Shown here one piece after another: positions 1 to 11,335 of a stretch of 64,000 nt of DNA. The notes beneath the pieces were generated by a model that was not told where the DNA came from, made no database searches, and saw only the letters and a program-made list of their open reading frames with translations. Location of the stretch: assembly GCA_017311185.1 (NCBI GenBank), contig JAESUZ010004128.1, positions 1,263,001-1,327,000 on the forward strand. The letters are read 5' to 3'. Position numbers and translations under genes: made by a program. This DNA comes from Proteles cristata cristata (lineage: Eukaryota > Chordata > Mammalia > Carnivora > Hyaenidae). Numbering within the stretch: the first letter of the stretch is position 1; each line of letters starts with the position of its first letter.

Positions 1-75
1 TGAACCCACCAACCCTGAGATCATGACCTGAGCTGAAGTCGGTGGCTTAACCGACTGAGTCACTCAGGAGCCCCT
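1..75 (-). mobile_element. Felid tRNA-derived SINE, head portion cut by window edge
   Basis: Reverse complement of a felid SINE head. Read on the minus strand it begins ggggctcctgagtgactcag and runs through 'tcggttaagc' and 'gctcaggtcatgatctca'. Only the tRNA-derived head lies in the window; body and tail are beyond the left edge. A few substitutions from other copies here (cactcaggagcccc against the usual ccacccaggcgcccc) indicate moderate age. Confidence 0.9.
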
Positions 76-79
76 TGAA

Positions 80-200
80 TACACTTAGCTTGATGAGCAC
101 TGAGAAATGTGTGGAGTTGTTGAACCACTACAAGGTACACCTGAAGCTAGCATCACATTGTATGTTAACTATATTTGAAGAAGAAGAAGAATAAAAAACA
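80..200 (+). mobile_element. Old L1 3' end remnant
   Basis: The segment gatgagcactgagaa, then gttgaaccactacaaggt acacctgaa and cattgtatgttaactat, followed by an A-rich tail, matches the 3' end layout of older carnivore/mammalian L1 elements (compare 52095-52275). It is 5'-truncated with no coding remnant. Confidence 0.5.
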
Positions 201-2319
201 AGGCAAGGGCTTGTGCAAGAAACCAGAGAAGATCTAATATATAGAGAGGCATGTTGCCACGGCCACAGTGGCACCAGCTGTATATCCTCTTCGTCCCCAC
301 CACAGTCTTGATGGATTGCCCAAAGGATTTACATTGTTATGGTTCTTTTGTTCTCATACTCGAAGTCAATGGACCTGACAAGAAACCATAGGTTATTCAA
401 AGATGTAAAGAGGATGGGGTCAGAGAAAATGTAACAAGATGTTAAGTAGGACTTTTGTGATACTAGGACCCAAATATAGGAAACAAAGAGGCCCTATGAC
501 CTCATATTCTAAACTAGAAAACATTCAGACATTGTTGCCAGAGGTAGAATCTGCCTTCCCATAACGATCCCACCAACACCAACCACCCCCAGGAGAGGGA
601 AGGGATTCAATCTAGGCATATTGTCTTTGGGCCAGCAGGAGATGAGCGGGTCCTTGAGGAAGACTTTAAGAAAACCCTTGTAGAATTTGGAGGTGCTTAT
701 TCCAGAAAAAAATTCCCATCTCATTCCCTGGCTTAGTATTTTTTTAGATAGCAGGCTTTTTGACCTGTCCTTTACCTACCCACACAGTGATATAGGAGAA
801 CTGGAGAAACATGGGGGGAAGGAGAGAGGGACCACCATGTAGCACTGCAAAGGATTCCAGGACACGTTATGGAAAATAACCAGGCTTAGCTTTTTGCTGT
901 TGCCCCAAATGGGAAGCTGCAAAGCAGAAACCCAACAGCAAGGAGTGGCATCTGGACAAGTTGGGAACTGGAAGAGTCAGAGAAGGCAGATCCAACTCAG
1001 AGAACTGTGCAGGCAGAGGCTTCTGCTGTGTCCCTGGAAAACTCACAAGTGCAATCTGAAAGAAAGCCAACATTCAGACGCCTGACACACAGACAGCACC
1101 TGTGGCCAAGTAGGATGTCCCAGAGAAGAATGCACAACCCCTAGGGAATGGAGCTCAACCATGGCAGTTAAACATGAAATACTCCCACCCAGCCCCTCTT
1201 CCCAGCATCAACATCTGGTAGTGCCACCCAGAAAAGGGAGGGAGACAGGATCCCAGAGGTCCTGCTCCTAGGCAGAAAAGCTAAGAAGGGAATTGAACAG
1301 CAAACTGCAAGCACCTCTCCATTGCACATCCCTCCCAGATCCTACCATCAACGGGAAGGTGAAAGCTCTGAATCGGTTATGAGATGTAGCTTTAAATCAG
1401 ATGGACCAATAATAACTCAAGGTAGCCAGAAACCCATAGAATCTACCCCAAATAGTAAGAAATTTACAAAATACAGTATAGAACTATAGAGAAATACAAC
1501 TGCTTTATGTTTCTATCTTACTGATTTCAGAACGTTCAATACTCCCATATTTGTATGCATAGTAAGTTTCTGATCTTAGAATTTGGAGGGTTTGTTGTTT
1601 TCATTGTTGAAGAGTTGTCTGTCTTCTTGCTGGCTCTTGGACCATATTTCCACACTTCTTTTTGTGTCTATAAATCAATATTTATTTTTATGTAGGGTCT
1701 GGTGGTTTGTAGATTGGCAGTATTATATCAGCTTAACATAAATTCCATATTTGGAGGAATTAACTCTCTGAGTTTGCAAACATAACTTGTTACCTTACAA
1801 CTGATCATTTTTTTGCTTTTAAAGTTTTGTAAGATAACATGTGGCATTGACATTGCCTCGTGTAAAGAGAAGACATGACTTGTTCCACTCTGGAGACACG
1901 GTGCCCTCCATTAACAATGGTGTTCCCAGAAGGAACCCTTTGTTCCCTCTCTTGGTCACAGAAAAAAAGTATCTAGAAGTGTGTCCCTCAGAAGAATTGA
2001 AACTTTAATTCTACCTGAAAGAAAAAGCTTAGAAGAATGCAAGCCAGTGATGTGTTCTTCATTAGAACAGCCCGCCCCCAGATTCAAAGCAGGCAGGGAG
2101 GAAGATTGTTCTTGCCCACAATCTTGGTCTCAGGAACACCGATTCTTCCTTCAAAACCCCCTCCAGCTTCTGTGTTTCTCGGTAGACCTGCACAGTCTGA
2201 TCTGGATGTTTCTCTGTGGTCTTCATCTCACTCTCTCCCTCACAGTAACTCCCAGACCACCCAGCAATGGCCGATTTACAAGTCTGTCTCTCCTACTGCT
2301 ACCAGTAACTGCTACTAAC
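201..2319. other. Single-copy DNA, nothing recognised
   Basis: Complex non-repetitive sequence. ORFs here (for example 894-1085 and 1981-2328) are short and overlap in several frames, with no recognisable domain. I cannot assign a gene or repeat. Confidence 0.5.
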
Positions 2320-2513
2320 AATCGCTAACATTTATCGAGCTTCACGTGTATTATCTTCTTTAAACCCCGACCACGCTTTATGAAGTAGAATAACCTTATT
2401 ATACTCATTTCACAGGAGAGCAAACGGAGGCACCTGATTTACCTGTGGTAAGTTTGAGAACCATAATTCAGACAACAGTAGTTTCCTCCAGGGTCTGCAC
2501 TTTGACCACTAAA
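2320..2513 (-). mobile_element. MIR SINE, antisense
   Basis: Reverse-complement MIR: 'taacatttatcgagctt' is followed by a degenerate 'cactttatgaagtagaataacc...tcatttcacaggagagcaaac' core and ends at 'gtctgcactttgaccacta', the complement of the MIR 5' head. Strongly diverged, as expected for this ancient mammal-wide tRNA-derived SINE. Confidence 0.7.
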
Positions 2514-2541
2514 TGAGTGAGTGAGTGAGTGAGTGAGTGAT
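2514..2541. repeat. (TGAG)n microsatellite
   Basis: Seven uninterrupted tgag units directly abutting the MIR end, then degenerate tgaatgcatgaatgag. Confidence 0.95.
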
Positions 2542-2559
2542 GAATGCATGAATGAGTAA

Positions 2560-3310
2560 ATAACTAAAACTTGAGGACAGACAGGGGTCTGCAACAGTAC
2601 ATCAGATCCTACCTGCCCTCAAGTCAGTTAGGAACTAGTGCAGTGGGGGAGAGCCCAGGGAAGAGGGTTACCTGCAAGTTCTCTGCACCAGGGAGCAGCC
2701 TCTTCATCAAGCACGTATGCTTGGTCATGGAGGTCAGGCTTTCCTCTTCTCTCTCCAAGAGGTAAGGAGAGCAACTCCTGAGTTTAGATTTGACCAGATA
2801 GGGGCAAAAATATGAAGTCACTTCACAAACTCCAAGTCCTTCTGAGATAAAAATGGCGGCAGCAGCCTCCATGGCTGGCTGTCCTGTGGACTGGGTCACA
2901 CCATTTTCCCATGAGGCCGTCACATCCTTTGTGTGGTAGCCCTGGAGCTTCTAATCTTTGAGGAGTCTTATTTTTGCTGCTTCACAGCACCGACCCCTTC
3001 CCACAGGCCTTTTAACTAATTTCCCATGTTGAAATGCTACTGATTGAAACTGTTTTTTTCCTGTTGGATACTTCCTTTCTCCAACATCTCCCACGGGTGG
3101 TCAACCCTCCTCTCTCTGGCCACCACCTGTGATAAAGAAGTTATTGCTTCCCTATCAGTTCACCCCATCCTTGGAAATGGCTGGCTCAGATACATTTTTC
3201 TTATGTTATATGAAAATCCTCCTTCATCATCTATTGTTCACTATTTTATAGTTGTAGAAGCAAATACTTGATTTTTTATTTATTTTCTATTTTATTGAAG
3301 TATCTAATAA
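2560..3310. other. Single-copy DNA, nothing recognised
   Basis: No repeat family or gene recognised. Short overlapping ORFs (2571-2765 plus, 2624-2923 minus) lie opposite each other and look like chance. Confidence 0.45.
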
Positions 3311-3325
3311 TAAAAGCAAATATTT

Positions 3326-3494
3326 ATTTATTTTTTATTTTTTAATATAATTTATTGTCAAACTGGCTTCCATACAACACCTAGTGCTCACCCCAACAAG
3401 TGCCCTCCTCAATGCCCATCACCCACTTTCCCCTCCCCCCCAACCCCCATCAACCCTCAGTTTGTTCTCCGTATTTAAGAGTTTCTTACGGTTT
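3326..3494 (-). mobile_element. 5'-truncated carnivore L1 (3'UTR only)
   Basis: T-rich start (tail on the minus strand), then 'tttattgtcaaactggcttcc' and 'acacctagtgctcacccc', the reverse complement of the carnivore L1 3' terminus also seen at 10.7 and 29.3 kb. It is bounded by a TSD: 'aagcaaatattt' lies at 3314-3325 and at 3497-3508. Only about 170 bp was inserted, all from the 3'UTR. Confidence 0.85.
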
Positions 3495-3780
3495 AGAAGC
3501 AAATATTTTAAATACTTAAATGCTTAAAGAGAGCAGATCCCCACCTCATGAGTCATTTCCTTTCCAGAGCAAACATTGCAAATTTGGAGGAATAAAGCAT
3601 GGACTTTGCCTCTTTCACTATCCAGATAAGTGTCATTTTTAACAAGTGCCCCTTGACTGTATCTCTCTTAACATGTGGTACCCTTCTTTCATATGTGCTC
3701 TGTGAATGCCTTCTTTCAGATGTGCTCTGACCACCCAGGATAGAATATGACTACCATTCCTTAAAGAATAAAATTTCTCA

Positions 3781-3990
3781 GGGCACCTAAGTGGCTCAGT
3801 CGGTTAAGTGTCCAACTTCAGCTCAGGTCATGATTTCATGGTTCATGGGTTTGCTCCCTGCGTTAAGCTCTGTGCTGACAGCTTGGAGCCTGGAGCCTGC
3901 TTTGGATTCTGTCTCCCTCTCTCTCTGCCCCTCCCCTGCTCATGCTGTATTGCTCTCTGTCTCTCAAAAATAAATAAATATTAAAAAAAA
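3781..3990 (+). mobile_element. Felid SINE, full-length
   Basis: Complete element: tRNA-like head from 'gggcacctaagtggctcagt', body with 'ctctgtgctgacagctt', CT-rich tract, and an AAATAAATAAATATT-A11 tail. TSD 'aaagaataaaatt' lies at 3763-3775 and 3991-4003. Confidence 0.97.
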
Positions 3991-4132
3991 AAAGAATAAA
4001 ATTCCTTGCCTAAACAATTAGAAGGATTACCTTGAATGGAGACTCATGTCATAACTTAGCTCTTTGAAAATGGCACCGAGAAATCTCCCTGAGATTCACT
4101 GCAAGTCTAGGAAATGGTCTGCTTTCATACAT

Positions 4133-4390
4133 TGTATTAGTCTGGTGGGCTACTGTCACAAAATACCAGAGACTGAGTGGCCTGAGGAACAGAAATTTAT
4201 TTTTGCACAGTTCTGGAAGATAAACCATCCTCTCCCCTGTGTTTTCACATAATCTTCAGTCCTGCCCTAATGACCTTATTTTACTTTAATTACCTCTTGA
4301 AAGACTATCTCCAAATTCAGTCACATAACGTACTGGATGTTAGAACTTCAACATATCAGCTGGAGACTGGGGACACAATTCAGCCTATAA
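4133..4390 (-). mobile_element. MLT1-type (MaLR) solo LTR, internally deleted
   Basis: Reverse complement of an MLT1-like LTR. It starts 'tgtattagtctggtgggc', contains 'caaaataccagagactga', 'acagaaatttatttttgcac' and 'gacctta...aattacctcttgaaag', and ends with 'ggggacacaattcagcc'. At about 258 bp it is shorter than usual; the middle is missing. No internal retroviral sequence adjoins it, so it is a solo LTR of an old ERVL-MaLR element. Confidence 0.8.
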
Positions 4391-5065
4391 AGGATCCAGA
4401 AATCTCTCTGGGGTTCATTGTGTCGAGAAAATGGAATATGGGAGAAGGAGGAGTGAAGTAATATCCTAAAACATAAACGTTAAAGAGTAAAAATGAGGAG
4501 CTCAGTTTCTGTCCTTGCTCTCTTCTTTTCTTCCTTCAACTCCTAGCAACCTTCAGACAAGCAACTGGCAGGCGACCGGTTCTGCCCAGGGATTCAACAG
4601 CAGGACTCCAGTCTGGGGAGCAGAGGAAGGAAGGCCCCTCTGATTACAATTGTGTGATTTTTCTTTCCAACCCTTTGGCTAGAACCAAGCGAGCAGACGA
4701 TCATTTGAAACCTCTGAGTGCTTTGTCACCCTCTGGTGCAGGCCCACAATGTACCACGGAATGACACTGCAAATTGTCACCAGCTTTCAGGGAATGCTTT
4801 ACTCTCTCTCGAATGTCACTTTTGGAAATGGCTCGTGGTTATCAACATAGCAAACTATGCACCCAAAGAATCGACAAACCGAGCAAGAGAATTTAATGAG
4901 TCACTGCCTTTTGCCTATAATTTGACTTTTATGATCTATAATCCACTTTTTGATCCAGAAAACAGCTGCTTCCTCCTTTCAGCGTGTCACTGCTTAATCA
5001 CGTTCTTCAGCCGCAGTAGAAAGAAAACAGCAACATGGTTGGAAGAGAATGAGCTAAAAGTAGAG
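4391..5065. other. Single-copy DNA, nothing recognised
   Basis: High-complexity sequence. A 119-codon ORF at 4718-5077 has no recognisable domain and its last part overlaps the MIR that follows; I do not call it a gene. Confidence 0.45.
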
Positions 5066-5069
5066 GTAT

Positions 5070-5250
5070 CAGCATAACAGTGTGGCTCAATGTATAGATT
5101 TGGGGGACAGGCCGACTTGGCACTGGTCTCACTAGATGTGACATGAGGAGAAGTGATGGAACACCATTATGCCTCAGTTCCTTCCTCCTCTCAACAGGCA
5201 CAATCAAAACGTCAGCATCACCACAGAGTGATACAGATTAGATGGAACCG
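5070..5250 (+). mobile_element. MIR SINE, diverged
   Basis: Weak but ordered matches to sense MIR: 'cagtgtggctcaatgtatag', then 'tgcctcagttccttcctcct' and trailing sequence similar to the '...aatagtacctacc' region. Age explains the divergence; boundaries are approximate. Confidence 0.45.
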
Positions 5251-5397
5251 CGGGTGCTCTCAGTGCATTCAGCACCTGGTCCACAGTGACTGGGAGCAGC
5301 CAGCCTTAGTGTGGATTTTTTCCTTACAAAAATCATTATACACATTCATACACCCACGTGCCCGTGATTAAGGAAACAGGATGCAAAGGGGGCACAG

Positions 5398-5615
5398 TGT
5401 TGGAGTCTTGTTCATTCATTTGTTCAGCCGCTGCAGCTGGGTCTTGGAGGAGCTCACAGTCTAGTAAGGGACTCGGATGGATAGACCCACCCAGAGCGGT
5501 GACGAGAGCTCTGGTAATACACCAGCCTGGTGTACGGGCAGCACAAGGGAAGGTCCCTGGGAAGGGCTGGGAAAGGCTTCTCAGAGCTGCCAGATGAACT
5601 GAGGGAGGGAAGCAC
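5398..5615 (-). mobile_element. L2-like / ancient mammalian repeat tail
   Basis: 'gttcattcatttgttca' followed by 'ggaggagctcacagtctagt' and, later, 'ctgggaaaggcttctcaga' resembles the antisense L2 3' end and an associated ancient repeat. Assignment rests on word-level resemblance only. Confidence 0.4.
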
Positions 5616-5831
5616 TCTACACATAGGAAACAGAATGGGTCAAAGCGAGAGAGAGCCCCCATGCACCACAAGGAATCGGAAAGACTGGTTTGACAAGACA
5701 GTCGGAACACCAATGAGAGAGAGACAAGGGAGGGGCAGCTGGGCAAGGTCAGAGGTGAAAGGCATTTCTGCAACGATGCGTTTTGACTGTATCCATTAGT
5801 GAGGGGTCATCAGGCAAAAGCAAGGAATTTA

Positions 5832-5833
<2 letters not shown>

Positions 5834-5881
<48 letters not shown>
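5834..5881. repeat. (TG)24 microsatellite
   Basis: 48 bp of perfect alternating GT. This length is usually polymorphic in mammals and can adopt Z-DNA. Confidence 0.98.
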
Positions 5882-5883
<2 letters not shown>

Positions 5884-6140
5884 AAATAACTATTTAGACA
5901 GGTGTTCAAATTGGAGAATTCATACTGGGAGCAAAACCCACTGGGGAAATAGAGAATTCAGTGCTGCTTTACACTCTAAGCTGTTGTGTGAACTTGATCA
6001 AGTTTTAAACTTCATAAAGTGAGAGGAGAATACCCGATAGGTTCCAATAGATTATGGAATATTAGGGTCTTTGTATGTTGTTGCAAAACATGAAATTGTA
6101 CTTTTCTAATAGGAAATTTTTATTTAAGCTGGATTTTCTA

Positions 6141-6353
6141 AAACTTTTCTAATGTTTATTTATTTTTGAGAAAGAGAGAGACAGAGAGTGAGCAGCGGAG
6201 GGTCAGAAAGAGAGGGAGACACAGAATCCCAAGCTGGCTCCAGGCTCCAAGCTGTCAGCACAGAGCCCAATGAGGGGCTGGAACCCATGAACTGTGGGAT
6301 CCTGACCTGAGCTGAAGTCGGACGTTTAACTGACTGAGCCCCCTTGGTGCCTC
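6141..6353 (-). mobile_element. Felid SINE, full-length antisense
   Basis: Antisense copy: tail 'aatgtttatttatttttgag', AG-rich tract, 'gctgtcagcacagagccc', and head complement ending 'gactgagcccccttggtgcc'. An imperfect TSD flanks it: 'taagctggattttcta' (6125-6140) and 'taagctggcattttcta' (6354-6370). Confidence 0.96.
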
Positions 6354-6370
6354 TAAGCTGGCATTTTCTA

Positions 6371-7525
6371 GGTTATTCAGTGTTCTACTCTTCTTCCTTT
6401 AAATCACTTTTCTTAAAAGGTTAAAAAGAAATAAAATCATTCTGTAAGGGCTACATTAAACGGCGAAACTTGTATGCATGTAAAATGTTCTGCCCAAATA
6501 TTTGCTTCCATCTGCTTTACACAAATGTGGTACAAATAAGTAATCCAAAAACATTCACAAAATTGTGTAGATTTCTAAATGCACTGGTAAATGTGTGTCA
6601 TTTCACTTTATTTATCCCCTATTTCACTACTAAATGCCTAAAGAGCAGGTTAGCATTTAGAGTCCGGTGAAATCATCAGCGATGATTATATATATATATA
6701 CGATGTATATATACACACAGTTGAATACATATATTTCTGTGTATTCAACTATGATCACATGGTTGTAGGCTTGGAAAGGGATTTCATAGTTTAAATTTTT
6801 ACCTTTGCAGAGCAGCAAGTGAAGTTGACATCTTGACTTTGAACGTTATTAGCGAGACGCCTAGAATGTGATTTACATTGGAACGTATTTAAATTCTTAT
6901 ATTAAACTGCAATAAATTCTATGCTTCCAAAAGATTCTTGAGGGTGCGGTGTTCAATTGCTTCGGGCCGCTTGGTCTCTGGGTTCACCTTTTCTGTAATT
7001 ACTGGCATTTCTCTGAAGGTTACAAAGGAAAAAAAAAGTTCTTAAAAATAAAGTTAATGGGTCTATCTTCTGGGCCTCCAAAAGGAAATTGAGACTATTT
7101 GTCCGTTTAATGGCAATCTACCCATCCTGTGCAGGGACAGCTAAGGTAATGTGCTTGCTTCATCACACAGGCTTCCCACTGGTGAGCCTCTGACCTTCTG
7201 AGAAGCTTTGAAGCAATCAGGGAGAATATATCAAGCAGTATTTTTATCTTTGATCCATTAAGTGACTACATTTAAGCACACATCCTGACATTTACTTTAA
7301 AGGTGTTACCTACAAAATCCTGTCATTAATTTCATCAAAACCTGCTTTAAAGCGCTTAGTTTAATGGGCACATTTTGGCCCCATACCCCCAGAACTTAAC
7401 GGTTTCAAGTGACTCATCGATGAAAAAAACGGTAAAAAAACCCTGTCTTCTCCTTGCTCATTTAACGCAAGTCAGCAATCACTTATGGAGCACTCACTAT
7501 ACTGTAGTCACTGGCTTAGGTAAGT
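6371..7525. other. Repeat-poor single-copy block, candidate conserved non-coding DNA
   Basis: Apart from a short TA-rich stretch (about 6687-6715) and a hairpin (6719-6750), I recognise no repeat in 1.15 kb. The section 6890-7420 is high-complexity with motif-like words, including a TCF/LEF-type 'atctttgat' near 7246-7254. No coding frame is evident. Whether it is conserved cannot be decided from one sequence. Confidence 0.4.
6719..6750. repeat. Perfect 11-bp inverted repeat (hairpin)
   Basis: 'agttgaataca' (6719-6729) pairs with 'tgtattcaact' (6740-6750) across a 10-nt loop, next to a TA-rich tract. Confidence 0.8.
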
Positions 7526-7529
7526 TTCT

Positions 7530-7750
7530 CTCCCTTTTTTTGTAATTGAGGTATAAGGGATGTATAACATTATATCAGTTTCAGGCGTACAAAATAATGA
7601 TTCAATATTTGTCTATATGATGAAATGATCACCACAATGAGCCAACATCCACCACCACACACATTAGGAAAATGCCTTTTCCTTGTGATGCAAACGTTTA
7701 AGATCTACACTCTTGGCTACTTTCAAGCATCTTCTATGTATCTCAGCAGG
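7530..7750 (-). mobile_element. Old L1M 3' end, antisense
   Basis: 'gtaattgaggtataaggga', then 'cattatatcagtttcaggc' and 'tgatgaaatgatcaccacaa', then 'cttgtgatgcaaacg...aagatctacactc' is the reverse complement of an old L1M 3'UTR terminus. No coding remnant. Confidence 0.75.
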
Positions 7751-8355
7751 CAAGCTCATCCTCTGCTCCCATAGATGCCTTCCTCTTTCTCTGCTCTTAA
7801 TTTAATGAAACCACCACTTAACTGATCATGGTTATGTCACTTCCCCTCTCCTCTCTGTTTATAGCCAATCGGTTATCAAAATGCGCTGATTTTCTCCAAT
7901 TCCTGGCCTTCTTTCCAACCCACGATACATTTTCGGGCCTGCCCTATTACAACAGTGTTATTATCATTCTGTCTGCCATCGGGCTCGTCCTGCCCAGTTC
8001 TGGCCTTCACACAAGTCCCGGACTGCAGTGCCCCCCTGCCCAGCCGCCTTTCCGTGGGCCAGCACCTGCTACTACATCAAGGCCGCGATGCCTCCCTGGC
8101 ATGGACTCAAGCCGTTACTCGAGTTATTGTACTGCTTCCACACTCACTTCATGGTTCTAGGCCACCGAAAAGCTGGTGGCTTTTGGCACAAATCACGCTG
8201 CTTTTCACACCATTCGTGCACATGAGAAATACTTATGAAGCTACCTACCCTATTCCGAGTTGAGCATGTTATGGGGAACTAAATATCTACACAGAGGTTA
8301 GAGTCTAGTGAACTCTTCTAAGAATCCCATCTTCTCCTTCCACATCTAGATGAGT
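7751..8355. other. Single-copy DNA with chance ORFs
   Basis: Overlapping plus-strand ORFs of 110, 102 and 65 codons (7828-8263) lie in three frames of one GC-richer stretch. None shows a known domain, and splice context is not evident. Confidence 0.4.
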
Positions 8356-8359
8356 TTTA

Positions 8360-8510
8360 CTTACTGTGAGACATTGCCTTCTCCAAGACACTTCTCATGA
8401 CCCACCAGGATCGCCAGTTTCCACCTGTTCTTACCTCTCTCTCTCCCTGCATCCCCCACTGTGCTGCATGCGTGAATGACTATATGAATGAATAGATCTG
8501 CTCTCAGAGC
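8360..8510 (+). mobile_element. Possible L2 fragment
   Basis: 'gccttctccaagacacttct', 'catgacccaccagg' and 'gaatgactatatgaatga' resemble the pre-terminal part of L2. Very diverged. Confidence 0.35.
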
Positions 8511-8864
8511 CCTTATAATCCATGGGAGGAGATAAGAAATACAGACATGGCCCCATAAAAGTGCAAGAGCAGTCATGGAAACAAAGTGTCCATACACTAC
8601 AAAAGAGAAATTACCTCCAGAAACATTCCCTGAGCACCTGGTGAAAACAAACTGTACTTGGAGGTGACGGGGCGAAGTGACCCACCACGCATTTGAGGGA
8701 ATCAAAATCCCATGGCACTCTTTGTGCAGAGGAAGCATTCGCAATGGGGAGAATTTCCATGAGAAAAGCCAGAGCTTTCTAGGGTTGAGTTGGGATCACC
8801 ATAGTACGAACACTCTCCTGGGAAATGTGGATTTCATGTGTCAACATAAAATTACCTATTTTAT

Positions 8865-9041
8865 GTGTAATGTGTATTATATGTTGTATTCTTACAATAA
8901 AGTTAGAGAAAAGGAAATGCTCTTAAAATCTTTAGGAAAATACATTTACAATACTGTACAGTATTTACTGGGGGTGGGGGGAGAATCCACCTATAACTTG
9001 GACCTGGGCAGTTCAAACCTGTTCTGCTCAAGGGTCAACTG
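8865..9041 (-). mobile_element. Tigger-type (TcMar) DNA transposon fragment
   Basis: Ends at 'tgctcaagggtcaactg', the terminal inverted repeat of Tigger-like elements, preceded by 'cttggacctgggcagttcaaacc' in degenerate form. Further in are 'aaaatacatttacaatact' and 'attcttacaataaagttag', typical of these MITE-like copies. Only one terminal repeat is visible. Confidence 0.65.
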
Positions 9042-9089
9042 TGTATGTTGCTAGTTAGTATCTGTTTCTACTTTCCAATCGCAGGGCAA

Positions 9090-9175
9090 ACTGGGATCTC
9101 CCTGAGGGCAAGGACCAGACCTCTTTTAGCAACTTTGTGTCCTCAACACCCAGCAGGACCCCTAGTTCCCAATGA
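9090..9175 (+). mobile_element. L2 3' end fragment
   Basis: 'gatctccctgagggcaagga' followed by 'tgtcctcaacacccagcagg' matches the L2 3' end pattern (…ctccctgagggcagg…atccccagc…). Confidence 0.55.
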
Positions 9176-10655
9176 ACATGCAAGGACAGTTCTGGATTAA
9201 TAAATTAGCTATCAATCACTTTTATACTCTATCCGCCTTGAAAAATATATATACATCGCTTAATAATCATGTAACCTTTGGAACCCCAGCCCATTTCCCT
9301 TTCATGTTTACTAAGAAGAAATATACTAGGAAGCATTGTAAATCATTGCTTTTTTTTTCCCCCAACAATTTCATCTAACATTCTGACTTAAAGGATTGTC
9401 AACTATTTTCTTTAATGCATAAATGAAGTGGCCAGAACAAGTGCACTGCTTCATGTGTAGACTCAAACTCTCAATATTTTTGAACTGTCTTGGAAAGAAG
9501 TATAAAACATTGACTAACTGCCCTGAAATGCGTCCATCTGCCTGATTTTCAAACACAAAGCAAGAAAAATGACTTTAATTTTTTCTGCTGGCCTAGTAGG
9601 TGTTGGTATCTGCTTCAAAAAAGCTGATGTTTGGTTTCTGTCTGGTTGCATATCTCCAGTCATTTTTAGGCACTTTTATTTGAATGATTGATGTCACTGC
9701 CAATTCAATACAAAATACTAACCTGCTGATTTCTCTCCTTAAATCTTTCTCTCTTTCCACGTCTCTGTTATTGGTGGTAAGAATCTATTCTTAATCTTAG
9801 ACTTGTCAGATAATTTCTTGTTCCTGAACTGTGCTGGGAGAAGATAGTGTCTAATATATCTTTTAGTTTCCCTCTCCTTCTTGTCACTGTTCATTCTGTG
9901 TTTCTGCAGCTTAATGCCTCCATGCACATGCCCTCTCCACGCTGCACAAATTTCCTGCCTTGTATGATGGAAACAGCTATGACAAAGCATCAAAAAACTA
10001 GGAGCTAAGAACAAATTGATAAGCATTTAAAATTGTGACTGTCTAATCTGAAACTATTCTTTAATTTTGTTATATTATGTACTGCTCTCTCCTTCCACAG
10101 AAAAGCGAGTGGCATGTCATGCAAAATTATACCAGTTCAGTTCCAGAATTTTAAAAAAAATCCTATATGTTGTTTTGGGATCACCAGAGAAAGTTATGCG
10201 AAATGTATAAAGCAAATCACAATCCAAATCAATTGCTGTATATTTCTTAAGTAGGTGAATTGGCTGCCTAGACTGAACTTAACTGGAAGTGTGGCTTAAT
10301 GCAGCAAATGGAATTTCATGTTCGGAATTGTTTAATTAACCATGTTACTCGTTATTGCGAAATAAACATCCACTTAAACTTGTGAAAATGGTTACTTTTC
10401 AATAATCGATACCAACTGCATCTCTTTCTTCCACTACTGCTGTTTTCAACCACAGAATGTTCTTCAGTTGAGAGGTGCTACTCTGCTCAGATCTACATAC
10501 AAGACTGCAGAACCCACCTCCGAAAAGGGACATTCTCCAGTCAAATGACTCTTCCAACTCTTTTCCATGTCCGCCAAGATGTAGTGGACTCACTTCATGT
10601 GCTGAATACATTTCACTTTTGGCCATTTATCTTGTGATCTTGTGATGCACTGTAA
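9176..10655. other. Single-copy DNA, nothing recognised
   Basis: 1.5 kb without a repeat I can name. The part 10030-10640 is high-complexity. Minus-strand ORFs 9739-10026 and 10399-10626 have no recognisable product. Confidence 0.45.
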
Positions 10656-10668
10656 TGTGCAATTATTT

Positions 10669-11139
10669 TTTTTTAGTTGATTCTTTTTATTTTTTTTAAT
10701 TTTTTTTTACAAATAGTTTATTGTCAAATTAATTTCCACATAACACTCAGTGCTCATCCCCACAAGTGTCCTCCTCCATGCCCATCCCCCCTCCCCCCCA
10801 CATCCATCAGTCCTCAGTTTTTGTCAGCATTCAAGAGTCTCTCATGGTTTGCCTCTCTCCCTTTTCCCCACCATTTCTGCCCTTCTTCTCCCCCTTGGTC
10901 CTCTGTTAAGTTCCTCCTAATCCTCCTATACGTGCACACATATGATATTTGTCCTTCTCTGGCTGACTTATTTCGCTAAGCATAACACCCTCAAGGTCCA
11001 TCCATGTTGCTTCACATGGCCAGATTTCATTGTTTCTCATTGCCATGTAGTAATCCATGGTATAGATAAGCCACATCTTCTTGATCCATTCATCTGTTGA
11101 TGGACACTTAGCCTCTTTCCATGTTTTAGCTATTGTGGC
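10669..11139 (-). mobile_element. 5'-truncated felid-type L1
   Basis: Antisense L1 3' end: T-rich tail, 3'UTR ('tttattgtcaaattaat', 'agtgctcatcccc'), then the ORF2 C-terminus, readable on the minus strand as [16 protein letters not shown] and a stop after RIGGLGGT. TSD: 'gtgcaattattt' (10657-10668) and 'gtgcatttattt' (11140-11151), 11/12 identical. 3'UTR wording groups it with the 17.9 and 29.3 kb copies. Confidence 0.92.
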
Positions 11140-11167
11140 GTGCATTTATTTAAAGTCTTCTCACTAA

Positions 11168-11335
11168 GGGCACCTAGGTGGCTCAGTCGGTTGAGTATCA
11201 GACTTGAGCTCAAGTCATGATCCCACAGATGGTGAGTTTCAGCCCCATACTGGGCTTGCTGAAGCTGTCAGCGCAGAATCTGCTTTGGATCCTCAGTTCC
11301 CCTGACTCTCTGCTCTTCTCCCACTCGTGCTCCCA
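11168..11335 (+). mobile_element. Felid SINE with expanded purine tail
   Basis: Head from 'gggcacctaggtggctcagt' through 'gctgtcagcgcagaatctgc'; the CT-rich part is shortened. The tail is replaced by the purine microsatellite that follows. Inserted immediately beside the L1 TSD: 'aaagtctt' occurs before it (11152-11159) and after the tail (11413-11420). Confidence 0.9.

Noticed and set aside
2510..2560. TGAG/TGAA repeats as a regulatory array
   Set aside because: Simple microsatellite beside a MIR end; nothing more is supported.
5336..5773. 145-codon minus-strand ORF
   Set aside because: Opposed by plus-strand ORFs and overlapping an L2-like repeat; composition looks non-coding.
5783..6022. 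ORF with a Cys-Val run
   Set aside because: Produced by the (TG)n microsatellite.
7828..8263. Three overlapping plus-strand ORFs (110, 102, 65 codons) as a possible gene
   Set aside because: They occupy all three frames of one GC-richer stretch, with no known domain and no visible exon structure.
8361..8744. 127-codon minus-strand ORF
   Set aside because: Partly overlaps an L2-like fragment and has no recognisable domain.
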